Assembly (NCBI GenBank): GCA_947313855.1
Contig: CAMZNS010000049.1
Location: 1-18,465, forward strand
Direction of reading: 5' to 3'
Source of the DNA: an uncultured Deferribacteraceae bacterium
GTDB lineage: Bacteria; Chrysiogenota; Deferribacteres; CAMZNJ01
Length of the DNA stretch: 18,465 nucleotides
Below, one piece after another: positions 6,940-16,173 of the stretch (its first letter is position 1; every line of letters begins with the position of its first letter). A program made the translations under genes and the position numbers. The notes beneath the pieces are model-generated. The model was not told the origin of the DNA and ran no database searches. It was given only the letters and a program-made list of their open reading frames with translations.

Positions 6940-8559
6940 ATGGAGAATAATTTAGAAAATTTCGATCAACTACTGGAGCAAAGTCTTAAGTCATTCAAAA
7001 TCGGAGACGCCGTTGAGGGTATTGTTACCCAAATCAACGGAACCGAAGTGATACTTGACATAGGATACAAATCTGAGGCTGTCATCGACATCTCTGAACT
7101 GGAAGACGAACCCAAACTAGGCGACACAATCGAAGCCAACATACAAGGCTTTAGCAACGTATACGTCGACCTTACACGCACGCCAATGATCAAAACTCAG
7201 GCACTCGGAAGCATTGAAAAAGCATTCGAAGAAAAAACACCTGTGGACATCGTCGTGAGACAAGAGGTAAACCAAGGATTCCTCGTTAACGTGGGACCAC
7301 TACAAGGGTTTATGCCCGGATCACAGTCGCCACGAGGCAAAGATCCTATCCTAGGCAAAGCCTACAAAGCCCTAATCATCGACTTCAACAAGTCCAATGG
7401 TAGATTTACCGTCTCCGTAAGACAGTTCAACGCAATCAATCGTGCCAAAGAACTCGCCACATTCTTCGAAACACTAGAAATAGACGCCGTTGTAAAAGGT
7501 ACTGTCCGATCAATTATGCCATACGGTGCCTTCCTAAACCTCGGTGCAACAGACGCTCTCATTCATATCACAAATATGAGCTGGGGACACGTCGCTAGTG
7601 TGGACTCCGTATGCAAAGTCGGCGACGAACTCGAATGCAAAGTCATCGGCTTCGATCCCGAAACCAAAAAAATCGACGTAAGCCTCAAACACATGACCAC
7701 CGATCCGTGGGTCTCTGCTGTGGATGTCTTCCCCGTAGGAACAAAACAAACCGTAACCGTTGTCGCTTCCGGACGCACAGGATATATTTGCGAAATCGCC
7801 GAAGGGATTACAGGATTCCTAAAACACGACGAAATGGACTGGGTCAAGAGAGGTGCAAACAAAGTGAAAGTGGGCGACACCGCCGAATGCCTCATCTACG
7901 ACGTGGATAAAAATAGGCGTATGTTCTACCTATCACTAAAACGACTACTCGATAACCCTTGGAACACAATGGCAGACGAACTCGCTGAAGGAACAGTCTT
8001 CGACGGCGAAATTACCAACATCACCACTTTCGGACTCTTCATCGCAACACCACTACGCATCGAAGGACTTGTCCACATTAGCGATATATCCTGGACAGAA
8101 AAAATCGAAGACCTTAACGCTCTCTACAAAATTGGCGACAAAACAAAGGTGAAAGTTTTACGCGTGGACACCAAAGCTGAACAGATCCGACTCGGTATCA
8201 AACAGCTGGAAGACAACCCATGGAAAACTGTTGATACATCCAAACACAAACGTGAAATGATTGACGTAACTGTTATCGAAAAAACGAAAAACGGCGTAAC
8301 TGTTGACATCAAAGGCACGGAACTCAAAGGCTCCATTCCCACCATCGACCTTACCACACCACTTGACAATGTTGAGGTAGGTGCTGAGTTGGCGGCAATT
8401 GTTGTGTCCTACGATCAGCGTCGTGGCGAAATACTACTGTCCACCAAGATGGTTGAAAAAATCGAGTCGGGCAAGGATGTCAAAACATACCTTCGCACAC
8501 AGGCAAAAGAGGAGTCCAGCTCCGACTTTGGCAACATATTCAAAGACATACTCAAATAA
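6940..8559 (+). CDS. rpsA: 30S ribosomal protein S1
   Basis: Binds mRNA at the 30S platform and helps initiation of translation. 539 residues with six S1 (OB-fold) repeats, at about 20-80, 98-165, 183-250, 268-335, 355-425 and 438-510. Typical marks are VEGIVTQI...ILDIGYKSEAVI, KGTVRSIMPYGAFLNLG, GLVHISDISW and PETKKIDVSLK. Length is that of the six-domain proteobacterial-type S1 rather than shorter Gram-positive forms. Start ATG 6940 overlaps the end of the ispH unit with AAGGT upstream. The first 1.4 kb is A/C-rich in the coding strand and the last about 180 bases turn G/T-rich. Confidence 0.96.
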   Translation: MENNLENFDQLLEQSLKSFKIGDAVEGIVTQINGTEVILDIGYKSEAVIDISELEDEPKLGDTIEANIQGFSNVYVDLTRTPMIKTQALGSIEKAFEEKTPVDIVVRQEVNQGFLVNVGPLQGFMPGSQSPRGKDPILGKAYKALIIDFNKSNGRFTVSVRQFNAINRAKELATFFETLEIDAVVKGTVRSIMPYGAFLNLGATDALIHITNMSWGHVASVDSVCKVGDELECKVIGFDPETKKIDVSLKHMTTDPWVSAVDVFPVGTKQTVTVVASGRTGYICEIAEGITGFLKHDEMDWVKRGANKVKVGDTAECLIYDVDKNRRMFYLSLKRLLDNPWNTMADELAEGTVFDGEITNITTFGLFIATPLRIEGLVHISDISWTEKIEDLNALYKIGDKTKVKVLRVDTKAEQIRLGIKQLEDNPWKTVDTSKHKREMIDVTVIEKTKNGVTVDIKGTELKGSIPTIDLTTPLDNVEVGAELAAIVVSYDQRRGEILLSTKMVEKIESGKDVKTYLRTQAKEESSSDFGNIFKDILK

Positions 8560-8589
8560 GTTACCCTTACGAAAGACTGTGCCTTCAGG

Positions 8590-8623
8590 GGGGGAGTAGC
8601 CACGCAAATATGGCACTCTCCCC
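8590..8623 (+). terminator. Hairpin after rpsA, copy 1 of a repeated element
   Basis: GGGGAG (8591-8596) pairs with CTCCCC (8618-8623), with an inner GCC/GGC pairing (8599-8601 with 8612-8614). A short T-rich stretch (TTTCTT) follows, so it could terminate the aroA-rpsA unit. A near-identical copy lies at 8732-8766, which makes a dispersed hairpin element equally possible. The long loop is atypical for an intrinsic terminator. Confidence 0.45.
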
Positions 8624-8644
8624 TTTCTTCGATCAGCAGTTAAA

Positions 8645-8712
8645 GGGCACACGGGCACACGGCACACGGCACACGGCACACGGCACACGGGCACACGGGC
8701 ACACGGGCACAC
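8645..8712. repeat. 7/8-bp minisatellite (GGCACAC / GGGCACAC)
   Basis: Nine consecutive units: two of 8 bp, four of 7 bp, three of 8 bp. They lie between the two hairpin copies in the rpsA-sppA gap (8560-8911). Mixed unit length makes it non-coding. No gene is supported in this gap. Confidence 0.95.
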
Positions 8713-8731
8713 GTCGTGCTGACATTGCTGT

Positions 8732-8766
8732 GGGGGAGTAGCCACGCAAATACGGCACTCTCCCCC
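8732..8766. repeat. Hairpin element, copy 2
   Basis: Thirty-four bases matching 8590-8623 with one substitution (AAATAC for AAATAT), plus an extra C. GGGGGAG (8732-8738) pairs with CTCCCCC (8760-8766). No T-tract follows, so it is not a second intrinsic terminator in this orientation. Two copies so close around a minisatellite suggest duplication or a small dispersed palindromic element. Confidence 0.8.
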
Positions 8767-8769
8767 ACC

Positions 8770-8798
8770 TTGCAACAAAACTTTGATGCTTTTATATA
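8770..8798 (+). promoter_or_regulatory. Candidate promoter of sppA
   Basis: TTGCAA (8770-8775), 17-base spacer, TATATA (8793-8798). The implied leader is about 107 bases and AT-rich. Spacing is right and there is no better pair before sppA. Confidence 0.4.
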
Positions 8799-8911
8799 CA
8801 ATATTTGAACTAATACAATAAAAAAATTCTCTCTTACTTGTGAGTACCAATATTTTCTAGATACCACACTACCGGCAGAAATAATATTTTGTAAATTAAG
8901 GAGCGTCATTT

Positions 8912-9910
8912 ATGAACGTATCGAACGATAAAAAAACCTCTATGATTATGATTGCATCGTGGGCGTTTGCTATTCTATTCCTATTCATATTACTGAAAAT
9001 TGTAATAGCCCTCACAGCAACCAACAGCTCCGATTCCCCCACAAACCTAATTGCAGGTGTATTCTCCAGTGGCGACTCCGCTGTGCAGAATTATGAAACC
9101 AACGGCTCACCATCGATTGTTTTACTGACGCTTGAAGGTGTGATTACGGCCAAGACAGCGAAGCAGATTGTCAACGCCTACGACAACCTTAGCGAAGACG
9201 ATGATGTTGTTGGCGTGATTCTAAACGTGAACTCCCCTGGTGGCGGTGTTTCCGCTAGCGAACGCATACGCATCGCAGGTGAGAAGTTTGCCAAAGAGAA
9301 GCCCCTTTACGCTTCTGTTTACGAAATAGGTGCTTCCGGTGGTTATATGTCGTCCCTGCCAGCGTCAAAGATATACGCTTACCCCACATCTTTAGTTGGT
9401 AGTGTTGGCGTTATCTCCGAATCCTTGGAAGCAACCGAGCTCCTTGAACGACTAGGACTCAACTACACCATCGTAAAAACAGGTCAGTTTAAGGCCACAG
9501 GGAATATCGCCCACAAATTGACACAGGCGGAGTTGGACAACTCGCAAGAGCTTATCGATTCCCTTTTTGCCGAATTTGTGAAGAATGTTGCCATCGCTCG
9601 CAACATGACCACTGAAGAGGTTCTCGCCCTCGCTGAAGGTCAGGTATTCACAGGCACACAAGGTATTGAAAACGGACTGATTGACGAACTAGGCGACTAC
9701 GATGATGCCTTTGAAGCCATGAAAATGAGCCTCAACCTCACTGACGAGGAGAGGGAGGATGTGTCACTAGTTGAATACACAATACCCACCCCCGGACTAG
9801 GTCGCTCACTGTTAGGCGCCGCTTCATCTGTTGCGGGCATTGCAGAGGAGTTTGGTAGTGCGTTGACATCGTCGGCTTCGGGCTCAGCACCAGAGTTTCT
9901 TGCACCCTAG
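8912..9910 (+). CDS. sppA: Signal peptide peptidase SppA, 36-kDa type
   Basis: Membrane-anchored serine protease that degrades cleaved signal peptides. 332 residues. A transmembrane anchor is at about 11-35 and the S49-family protease domain at about 67-285. The Ser/Lys dyad is visible: S142 in GASGGYM and K194 in GQFKATG. Their 52-residue spacing equals that of the short Bacillus-type enzyme. NVNSPGGG and SLVGSVGVIS are further family marks. Start ATG 8912 has AAGGAG (8898-8903) eight bases upstream. The Ser/Ala/Gly-rich C-terminus after 300 is unstructured. It follows rpsA, as in Geobacter-type genomes, but across a 352-bp gap with its own likely promoter. Confidence 0.93.
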   Translation: MNVSNDKKTSMIMIASWAFAILFLFILLKIVIALTATNSSDSPTNLIAGVFSSGDSAVQNYETNGSPSIVLLTLEGVITAKTAKQIVNAYDNLSEDDDVVGVILNVNSPGGGVSASERIRIAGEKFAKEKPLYASVYEIGASGGYMSSLPASKIYAYPTSLVGSVGVISESLEATELLERLGLNYTIVKTGQFKATGNIAHKLTQAELDNSQELIDSLFAEFVKNVAIARNMTTEEVLALAEGQVFTGTQGIENGLIDELGDYDDAFEAMKMSLNLTDEEREDVSLVEYTIPTPGLGRSLLGAASSVAGIAEEFGSALTSSASGSAPEFLAP

Positions 9911-9931
9911 GTTGACAGGTTGCTTAATTAG

Positions 9932-9968
9932 CAGACTTGAACGTACCTGAACAGACTTGAACGTACCT
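9932..9968. repeat. Two direct 17-bp repeats, 20-bp period
   Basis: CAGACTTGAACGTACCT occurs at 9932-9948 and exactly again at 9952-9968, just after sppA. The 20-bp period is near two helical turns. It may be a small duplication or a pair of protein-binding sites upstream of comM. No T-tract or hairpin. Confidence 0.85.
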
Positions 9969-10050
9969 ACAAATACATACTACACAGTTAACAGCGTCGT
10001 ACGGCAACACCTAGCACCATTTGTGTTTAGGGTTGCTGTGCGACGTTTTT

Positions 10051-10097
10051 CGTTGCCCGTTGCCCGTTGTTACTTTTGCTACTTTTGTTACTTTCTG
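10051..10097. repeat. Two short adjacent microrepeats upstream of comM
   Basis: CGTTGCC twice then CGTTGTT (10051-10071, 7-bp unit), running into TACTTTTGC, TACTTTTGT, TACTTTCTG (10071-10097, 9-bp unit). They lie just upstream of the comM promoter region. Confidence 0.85.
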
Positions 10098-10115
10098 TAC
10101 AAAAGCAGAGTTAAT

Positions 10116-10126
10116 TATGTTACAAT
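10116..10126 (+). promoter_or_regulatory. Candidate extended -10 promoter of comM
   Basis: TATGTTACAAT: a TG followed by one base and TACAAT (10121-10126). No good -35 is seen 17 bases upstream, as is common for extended -10 promoters. Leader about 35 bases. Confidence 0.35.
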
Positions 10127-10167
10127 GTTTATTAACTGTATTAAGAAGTAGAAAGTAGGGGCACCAC

Positions 10168-11844
10168 ATGTTTTCAAGGGTAAATACTGCCGCACTAATA
10201 GGGATCCAAGGTGTGGGAGTTAATGTTGAGGTAGATATTTCGTCACAGGGTCTGCCGGGGTTCTCCATTGTTGGGCTAGGGGACAGCTCTGTACGCGAAA
10301 GCCGAGACAGACTCCGATCAGCACTCAAAAATATGGCTCAATCACAACTATTCCAACGACCCATAACCATCAACCTCTCCCCAAGTAATTTTGCCAAAAG
10401 TGGTACCCATTACGACCTAGCAATGGCGGTGGGTCTAGTGTGTGCTAGCGACGACGAACTCGCAACCTCACCCCTCTTGCTGAGCAGTTTTATCCTCGGC
10501 GAGCTCGCACTCGACGGCACCCTAACTCCTGTGAGTGGCATCCTCCCCCTTGCCATCTATGCCAAAAATGAGGGGTTCAAACAGATACTCCTGCCGCAAG
10601 GCAATGTTGACGAGGCGTCCTTAGCTGGTATCGACTGTTATGGTTTCAAAACACTGCACGATGTTATAATGTTTTTTCGCGAAGGTAGCGGCAACACTAA
10701 GGGGGCAAATAACACTAGCAGTGCAAGCATCGATTGCACATTCATACCCGGTCGTACCCATGACTCCACCCTGTCTGTTGCTTCCGAAGACACCAACTCG
10801 ACGCAAGGGAACACAGGACGCTTGGAGAACGACTTTATCGACGTGAAGGGTCAGGATATGGGCAAACGTGGTGCCCTAATAGCCGCCGCAGGTATGCATA
10901 ATATTCTGCTCATCGGCCCCCCCGGTAGCGGCAAAACCATGATAGCGAACCGCATACCCCATATCATGCCCAATATGACGATGGCGGAAGCCCTTGAAAC
11001 AACAAGCATCTACTCCCTAGCAGGGTGGGAGCGTATGGCAAGCTCAGGCACCGTTCGCAATGGTGATGGGATTATTACCCGTCGTCCATTCATCGCTCCA
11101 CATCACACGTCAAGTTCGGTGGCAATTGTTGGTGGTGGGAGCAACGCCATGCCGGGGAGCGTTTCGTTTGCACACAATGGCGTCCTGTTTTTAGACGAGT
11201 TTTTGGAGTTCGGTCGTACCGTAATCGAAGTTCTTCGTCAACCCATGGAGTCGCGGAAAATACTTATTTCACGAAGCAAAAGGGTGGTGGAGTACCCCGC
11301 CAGCTTCATGCTAGTGGCTGCCAGCAACCCCTGCCCATGCGGACACTACCAAGATGCACAAAAAGAATGCCTCTGCCCACCATCAGCCGTACTAAGGTAT
11401 CGAAGCAAACTATCGGGACCCATTTTAGACAGGATAGATCTACATGTAAAAGTGCACTCAGTATCCGTAACAGAACTCATGGGGGAACATGGCAATCGCG
11501 ACAATAATGACAAAAAAAAGGTGCAAGACAATGGCGACAAATCCCTGACCTCCATCTCCATGAGACAACAGGTGAACAGTGCATACAACATGCAACGAAA
11601 ACGATTCGCCAAAACAAACATCACACATAACGCACAAATGTCGCCCGCAATGACAAAAGAAATATGCATACTCAGCGAAGAGGTACACAATATTCTGCAC
11701 AAAGCTGTGGACAAATACGGTCTAACAGCACGAGGATACGACAAAATATTGCGGATATCACGAACAATTGCCGACCTTGATCAGTGCGAAAATATACAAT
11801 CTATGCACCTACTGGAGGCACTACAGTACAGGTTGACAGATTAG
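10168..11844 (+). CDS. comM: YifB/ComM-family Mg-chelatase-like AAA+ ATPase
   Basis: 558 residues (family about 505). Residues 1-170 form the N-terminal ChlI-like domain (VEVDISSQGLPGFSIVGL, SPSNFAKSGTHYDLAMA). The AAA+ core carries Walker A GPPGSGKT (250-257, K256) and Walker B VLFLDE (D343, E344). A Cys cluster C389, C391, C401, C403 probably binds zinc. The C-terminal domain has ARGYDKILRISRTIADL. ComM is a hexameric helicase that promotes branch migration during natural transformation. Two polar linkers, at about 173-222 and 430-455, account for the extra length. Start ATG 10168 follows AGGGG (10157-10161). The radC gene begins 24 bp after the stop, which suggests an operon for DNA processing. 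The codon after the TAG stop is another TAG. Confidence 0.92.
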   Translation: MFSRVNTAALIGIQGVGVNVEVDISSQGLPGFSIVGLGDSSVRESRDRLRSALKNMAQSQLFQRPITINLSPSNFAKSGTHYDLAMAVGLVCASDDELATSPLLLSSFILGELALDGTLTPVSGILPLAIYAKNEGFKQILLPQGNVDEASLAGIDCYGFKTLHDVIMFFREGSGNTKGANNTSSASIDCTFIPGRTHDSTLSVASEDTNSTQGNTGRLENDFIDVKGQDMGKRGALIAAAGMHNILLIGPPGSGKTMIANRIPHIMPNMTMAEALETTSIYSLAGWERMASSGTVRNGDGIITRRPFIAPHHTSSSVAIVGGGSNAMPGSVSFAHNGVLFLDEFLEFGRTVIEVLRQPMESRKILISRSKRVVEYPASFMLVAASNPCPCGHYQDAQKECLCPPSAVLRYRSKLSGPILDRIDLHVKVHSVSVTELMGEHGNRDNNDKKKVQDNGDKSLTSISMRQQVNSAYNMQRKRFAKTNITHNAQMSPAMTKEICILSEEVHNILHKAVDKYGLTARGYDKILRISRTIADLDQCENIQSMHLLEALQYRLTD

Positions 11845-11868
11845 TAGTTTATCGAAGGCGGGACAGGT

Positions 11869-12651
11869 ATGGCGAATGCAGACAGTAGGGTTGGCAACAA
11901 AGACAAGCACAAGAACAAACAAAATCAAGACAACAACAACATTATGCCTTGGTCGGAATCGGAATCTGAAACGAAACACGCACCTGAAACGAAACCACAC
12001 CACCTTGGACACCGTCAACGCCTGAAAGACAGATTCCTACTAAACAGCGAAAGCCTAGCCAACTACGAAATACTCGAACTACTACTCGGCTACGTAATAC
12101 GGGGCAGAGACATAAAACGGGAAGCAAAAGAACTAGCCAAAGCATTCCCTGACCTGTCGCTTATTCTGAAAGGGGAATTCTCCGAAATACGTGGACTAGG
12201 TGCCGAAGCCGAAATACTAATGAAGGTCATAAAAGAATTTGTAGATCGAATAGATAGACAAAAAGGACTGAAAACAGTCTACATCCGAAGTGCCATCGAC
12301 TCATACACCTACGTCAAGGGTTTCGTATCATTCCAAAAGCGTGAAATATTCATTGTCCTATTCATGACCAGCGACAACGAACTACTCGGGCACAAAATCA
12401 TGAACATGGGCACAGCAGACAGGGTCGCTATCTACCCCCGTGAGGTTATTGCCGAAGCGATAAAGTTTGGTGCAAGTCGCGTAATCGTAGTCCATAACCA
12501 TTTGGGTACAAGCACAAAACCCTCGCCACAAGACAAAAAACTAACCTCAAAACTCAGCGATGCCTGCAATATTTTAGAGATACTCCTTATCGACCACATA
12601 ATAATTGCACAAGGAAGATACTACTCATTTCGCGAGGGGGGCATGATTTAA
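11869..12651 (+). CDS. radC: RadC/JAB-domain (MPN+) protein
   Basis: 260 residues. An unusual polar, Asn/Lys/Glu-rich N-terminus (1-45) is encoded partly by GGAATC microrepeats. Then comes the RadC helical region (HRQRLKDRFLLNSESLANYEILELLLGY, trimmed) with a HhH-like RGLGAEAE stretch near 108. The JAMM metal motif is complete: H209-x-H211 and D222 with the ten-residue gap. The usual HNHPSG reads HNHLGT, so the Pro-Ser-Gly is lost but the metal ligands are kept. DHIIIAQGRYYSFRE closes the domain. Function of RadC proteins is still unsettled; DNA-metabolism involvement is suggested by frequent neighbours such as comM here. GGCGGGACAGGT lies before ATG 11869. Confidence 0.9.
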   Translation: MANADSRVGNKDKHKNKQNQDNNNIMPWSESESETKHAPETKPHHLGHRQRLKDRFLLNSESLANYEILELLLGYVIRGRDIKREAKELAKAFPDLSLILKGEFSEIRGLGAEAEILMKVIKEFVDRIDRQKGLKTVYIRSAIDSYTYVKGFVSFQKREIFIVLFMTSDNELLGHKIMNMGTADRVAIYPREVIAEAIKFGASRVIVVHNHLGTSTKPSPQDKKLTSKLSDACNILEILLIDHIIIAQGRYYSFREGGMI

Positions 12652-12705
12652 ACGCCCAAAAACAAAGGGCATAGCCCATAGAGTTCGTATGTATATTTAT
12701 ATCTA

Positions 12706-12734
12706 TTGATTTTTCCCTTTTTTCTTGCTATACT
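12706..12734 (+). promoter_or_regulatory. Promoter of the IclR-family gene
   Basis: TTGATT (12706-12711), exactly 17 bases, TATACT (12729-12734). The leader to ATG 12876 would be about 135 bases, long enough for an operator. No terminator for radC was recognised in 12652-12705 beyond a 4-bp GGGC/GCCC hairpin with no T-tract. Confidence 0.65.
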
Positions 12735-12875
12735 TATGTTTTAATTCTACTTGAAAAAAGAAGCATTGTGCTTTACAATATTTGATATGGGGAAGGGAAG
12801 CTATATTGCACCGCTGTTCTTGTCCATAACTAATACCCGAAATTATATATTTTATTACGATCTGGAGATGGGCTT

Positions 12876-13700
12876 ATGAGGAAAAGTGAAGACTACGGTT
12901 TTGATAGGCTTGACGTCAAAGACGTGCAAGACGGAAACTATTCCAAAGCACTGAGCAACGCTCTGAACTTACTAGAAATATTTCGCACAGATGAAGAACT
13001 CAACGAATTCGGCGTAACAGAACTATCCGAAATGCTCGGACTTCACAAAAATAACATCTTCCGAATCCTCTCCACACTCAGAGACAACGGCTTCATCGAA
13101 CAAAACAAAGACACCGAAAACTACTCACTAGGGGTGAAAATACTCAATATCGGGCAGATCTACATCCACAACCTCAACATACTCAAATCAGCAAAAAAAT
13201 ACGCCCGCGAAGTTGTAACACTTACCGACGAATCCGTCTACATCGGCGTACTCAACCGATCACAAATCGTCTACCTCGACGTTACCATGACTTCAAACCC
13301 CATTCGTGTTGTCTCTCGACTCGGCAAAACACCACCATCATACGCCACATCCACAGGAAAAATACTCCTCTCAGAACTCAGCAACGACGAAGTCCATCGA
13401 ATGTTCCACAAAGTGAAATTCACACCATACACCGACAACACAATTACATCCATTGATGAACTCATAAACGAACTGGAAATCATACGCGAACAAGGGTATG
13501 CCATCGACAACGAAGAGCTGGAAGAGGGTGTGTACTGCATCGCCGTGCCAATCAAAGACTACCACAGTCGTAGTGTGGCATCGTTCACAATCATCGCACC
13601 GTCATTTCGCGTTAACGACGACTCGTTAGCTAGCGTACTGCCACTAATGCAGGATAGGGCACACCAAATATCCAAGGCTTTAGGGTATTCCGGATCATAA
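12876..13700 (+). CDS. IclR-family transcriptional regulator
   Basis: 274 residues. An N-terminal winged helix-turn-helix is at about 24-90 (ALNLLEIFRTDEELNEFGVT, LSEMLGLHKNNIFRILSTL, NGFIEQ...YSLG). An IclR effector domain is at about 100-265 with LGKTPPSYATSTGKILLS and GYAIDNEELEEGVYCIAVP. The last part is well conserved in IclR proteins that bind small carboxylic acids, but the ligand cannot be read from the sequence. Start ATG 12876 has GGAG (12864-12867) eight bases upstream. It is a monocistronic gene between radC and groES. The target is not evident; it does not obviously regulate groESL. Confidence 0.9.
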   Translation: MRKSEDYGFDRLDVKDVQDGNYSKALSNALNLLEIFRTDEELNEFGVTELSEMLGLHKNNIFRILSTLRDNGFIEQNKDTENYSLGVKILNIGQIYIHNLNILKSAKKYAREVVTLTDESVYIGVLNRSQIVYLDVTMTSNPIRVVSRLGKTPPSYATSTGKILLSELSNDEVHRMFHKVKFTPYTDNTITSIDELINELEIIREQGYAIDNEELEEGVYCIAVPIKDYHSRSVASFTIIAPSFRVNDDSLASVLPLMQDRAHQISKALGYSGS

Positions 13701-13784
13701 CTTCAGCTGTGGCACCGTTGTGGACAAACCCTTGGCAAATACCTAGTCAAGCTCATTGCAGGTAGCTTTTTACCCTACCACGTC

Positions 13785-13811
13785 GCTTTACTCGACCCTT
13801 ACGAGTGCGTA
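13785..13811. promoter_or_regulatory. Possible decayed CIRCE element upstream of groES
   Basis: ACTC, exactly nine bases, GAGTGC. The right half GAGTGCGTA matches 7 of 9 positions of the CIRCE half-site GAGTGCTAA. The left half GCTTTACTC matches only 4 of 9 of TTAGCACTC. It lies just before the -35 box. CIRCE is the HrcA operator of many groESL operons; the agreement is too weak to assert function. Confidence 0.25.
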
Positions 13812-13820
13812 CAAAAGTCG

Positions 13821-13849
13821 TTGCAATTTCCCGCCTATTTTTATAAAAT
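13821..13849 (+). promoter_or_regulatory. Promoter of groESL
   Basis: TTGCAA (13821-13826), 17 bases, TAAAAT (13844-13849). Transcription would start near 13856, giving an 80-base leader that carries the palindrome at 13874-13889. The pattern is vegetative-sigma type; no sigma32-like consensus was seen. Confidence 0.6.
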
Positions 13850-13873
13850 AAATTGCTGAGTCCAAGCCTTACT

Positions 13874-13889
13874 CCAAGTCTGGACTTGG
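13874..13889. promoter_or_regulatory. Palindrome in the groES leader (CCAAGTC-TG-GACTTGG)
   Basis: Perfect 7-bp arms with a 2-bp centre, at about +18 to +33 of the predicted transcript, where CIRCE usually sits. A further CCAAG half-site lies at 13862-13866, and the leader can alternatively fold AGTCCAAG with CTTGGGCT. This could be an operator for an unknown chaperonin regulator or a small RNA hairpin. Confidence 0.4.
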
Positions 13890-13935
13890 GCTAATCTATA
13901 ACTAAATAAACTTTAACATTAGGAGGATTATATCT

Positions 13936-14229
13936 ATGTCTAAATTAACGCCTTTGTACGATAGGGTACTGGTAAAGCGTTTCGAAGTACAAGAAAAAAC
14001 CGCATCTGGGATCTACATCCCTGATAGTGCCAAGGAAAAACCATCTGAAGGGGAAGTTCTAGCTGTTGGATCCGGCAAAGTCAGCGACTCGGGCAACACT
14101 GTTGCACCCACTGTTAAGGTTGGCGATCGTGTACTATTCTCAAAATATGCAGGCACCGAAGTATCATTCGGAGACGACGAACTCGTTATCATGCGTGAAG
14201 ACGATATTTTTGGCATCCTTTCTAAGTAA
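13936..14229 (+). CDS. groES: Co-chaperonin GroES
   Basis: 97 residues, the usual length. Heptameric lid of the GroEL folding chamber. [12 protein letters not shown] at the start, the mobile loop around [17 protein letters not shown] that docks on GroEL, and [17 protein letters not shown] are all present. Start ATG 13936 has AGGAGG (13921-13926) nine bases upstream. groEL follows after 41 bp in the same transcript. Confidence 0.97.
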   Translation: MSKLTPLYDRVLVKRFEVQEKTASGIYIPDSAKEKPSEGEVLAVGSGKVSDSGNTVAPTVKVGDRVLFSKYAGTEVSFGDDELVIMREDDIFGILSK

Positions 14230-14255
14230 AATACCTTTAAATACAAAATATATAA

Positions 14256-15920
<1,665 letters not shown>

Positions 15921-15934
15921 TGATGTAGTTCTTG

Positions 15935-15960
15935 GCACTAGTGTTTAGCACTAGTGTTTA
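15935..15960. repeat. Two tandem 13-bp units after groEL
   Basis: GCACTAGTGTTTA at 15935-15947 and again at 15948-15960, each with the palindrome CACTAGTG. Just after the groEL stop. Function unknown. Confidence 0.85.
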
Positions 15961-16048
15961 GCGGCACCCTGCTAACGGCTCTGCTGTTGGTGTGGCGATG
16001 CACGGGACACGCACTGCACGAAAAATACCTACCCAGACCCTTCTAGCC

Positions 16049-16088
16049 TGCGTATGACTCTGTAACAATACTTGCAGAGTCATACGCA
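16049..16088. terminator. 14-bp perfect inverted repeat downstream of groEL
   Basis: TGCGTATGACTCTG (16049-16062), a 12-base loop, CAGAGTCATACGCA (16075-16088). This is the strongest hairpin in the window and probably the end of the groESL transcript. It is not followed by a T-run on either strand, so it is not a textbook intrinsic terminator. A transcript-stabilising hairpin or a dimeric protein site is an alternative. Confidence 0.5.
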
Positions 16089-16173
16089 AAACTCTTTAGC
16101 TAGTTTCTCACTGGGATTTATTGTTGATGTTGTTGCATAATTATACATGTGTTATAAACACGAGGGGGTTGCA

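Noticed and set aside
8434-8909. Cys/Val/Pro-rich minus-strand frames across the rpsA-sppA gap
   Set aside because: Created by the GGCACAC array and the two hairpin copies; one also overlaps the end of rpsA.
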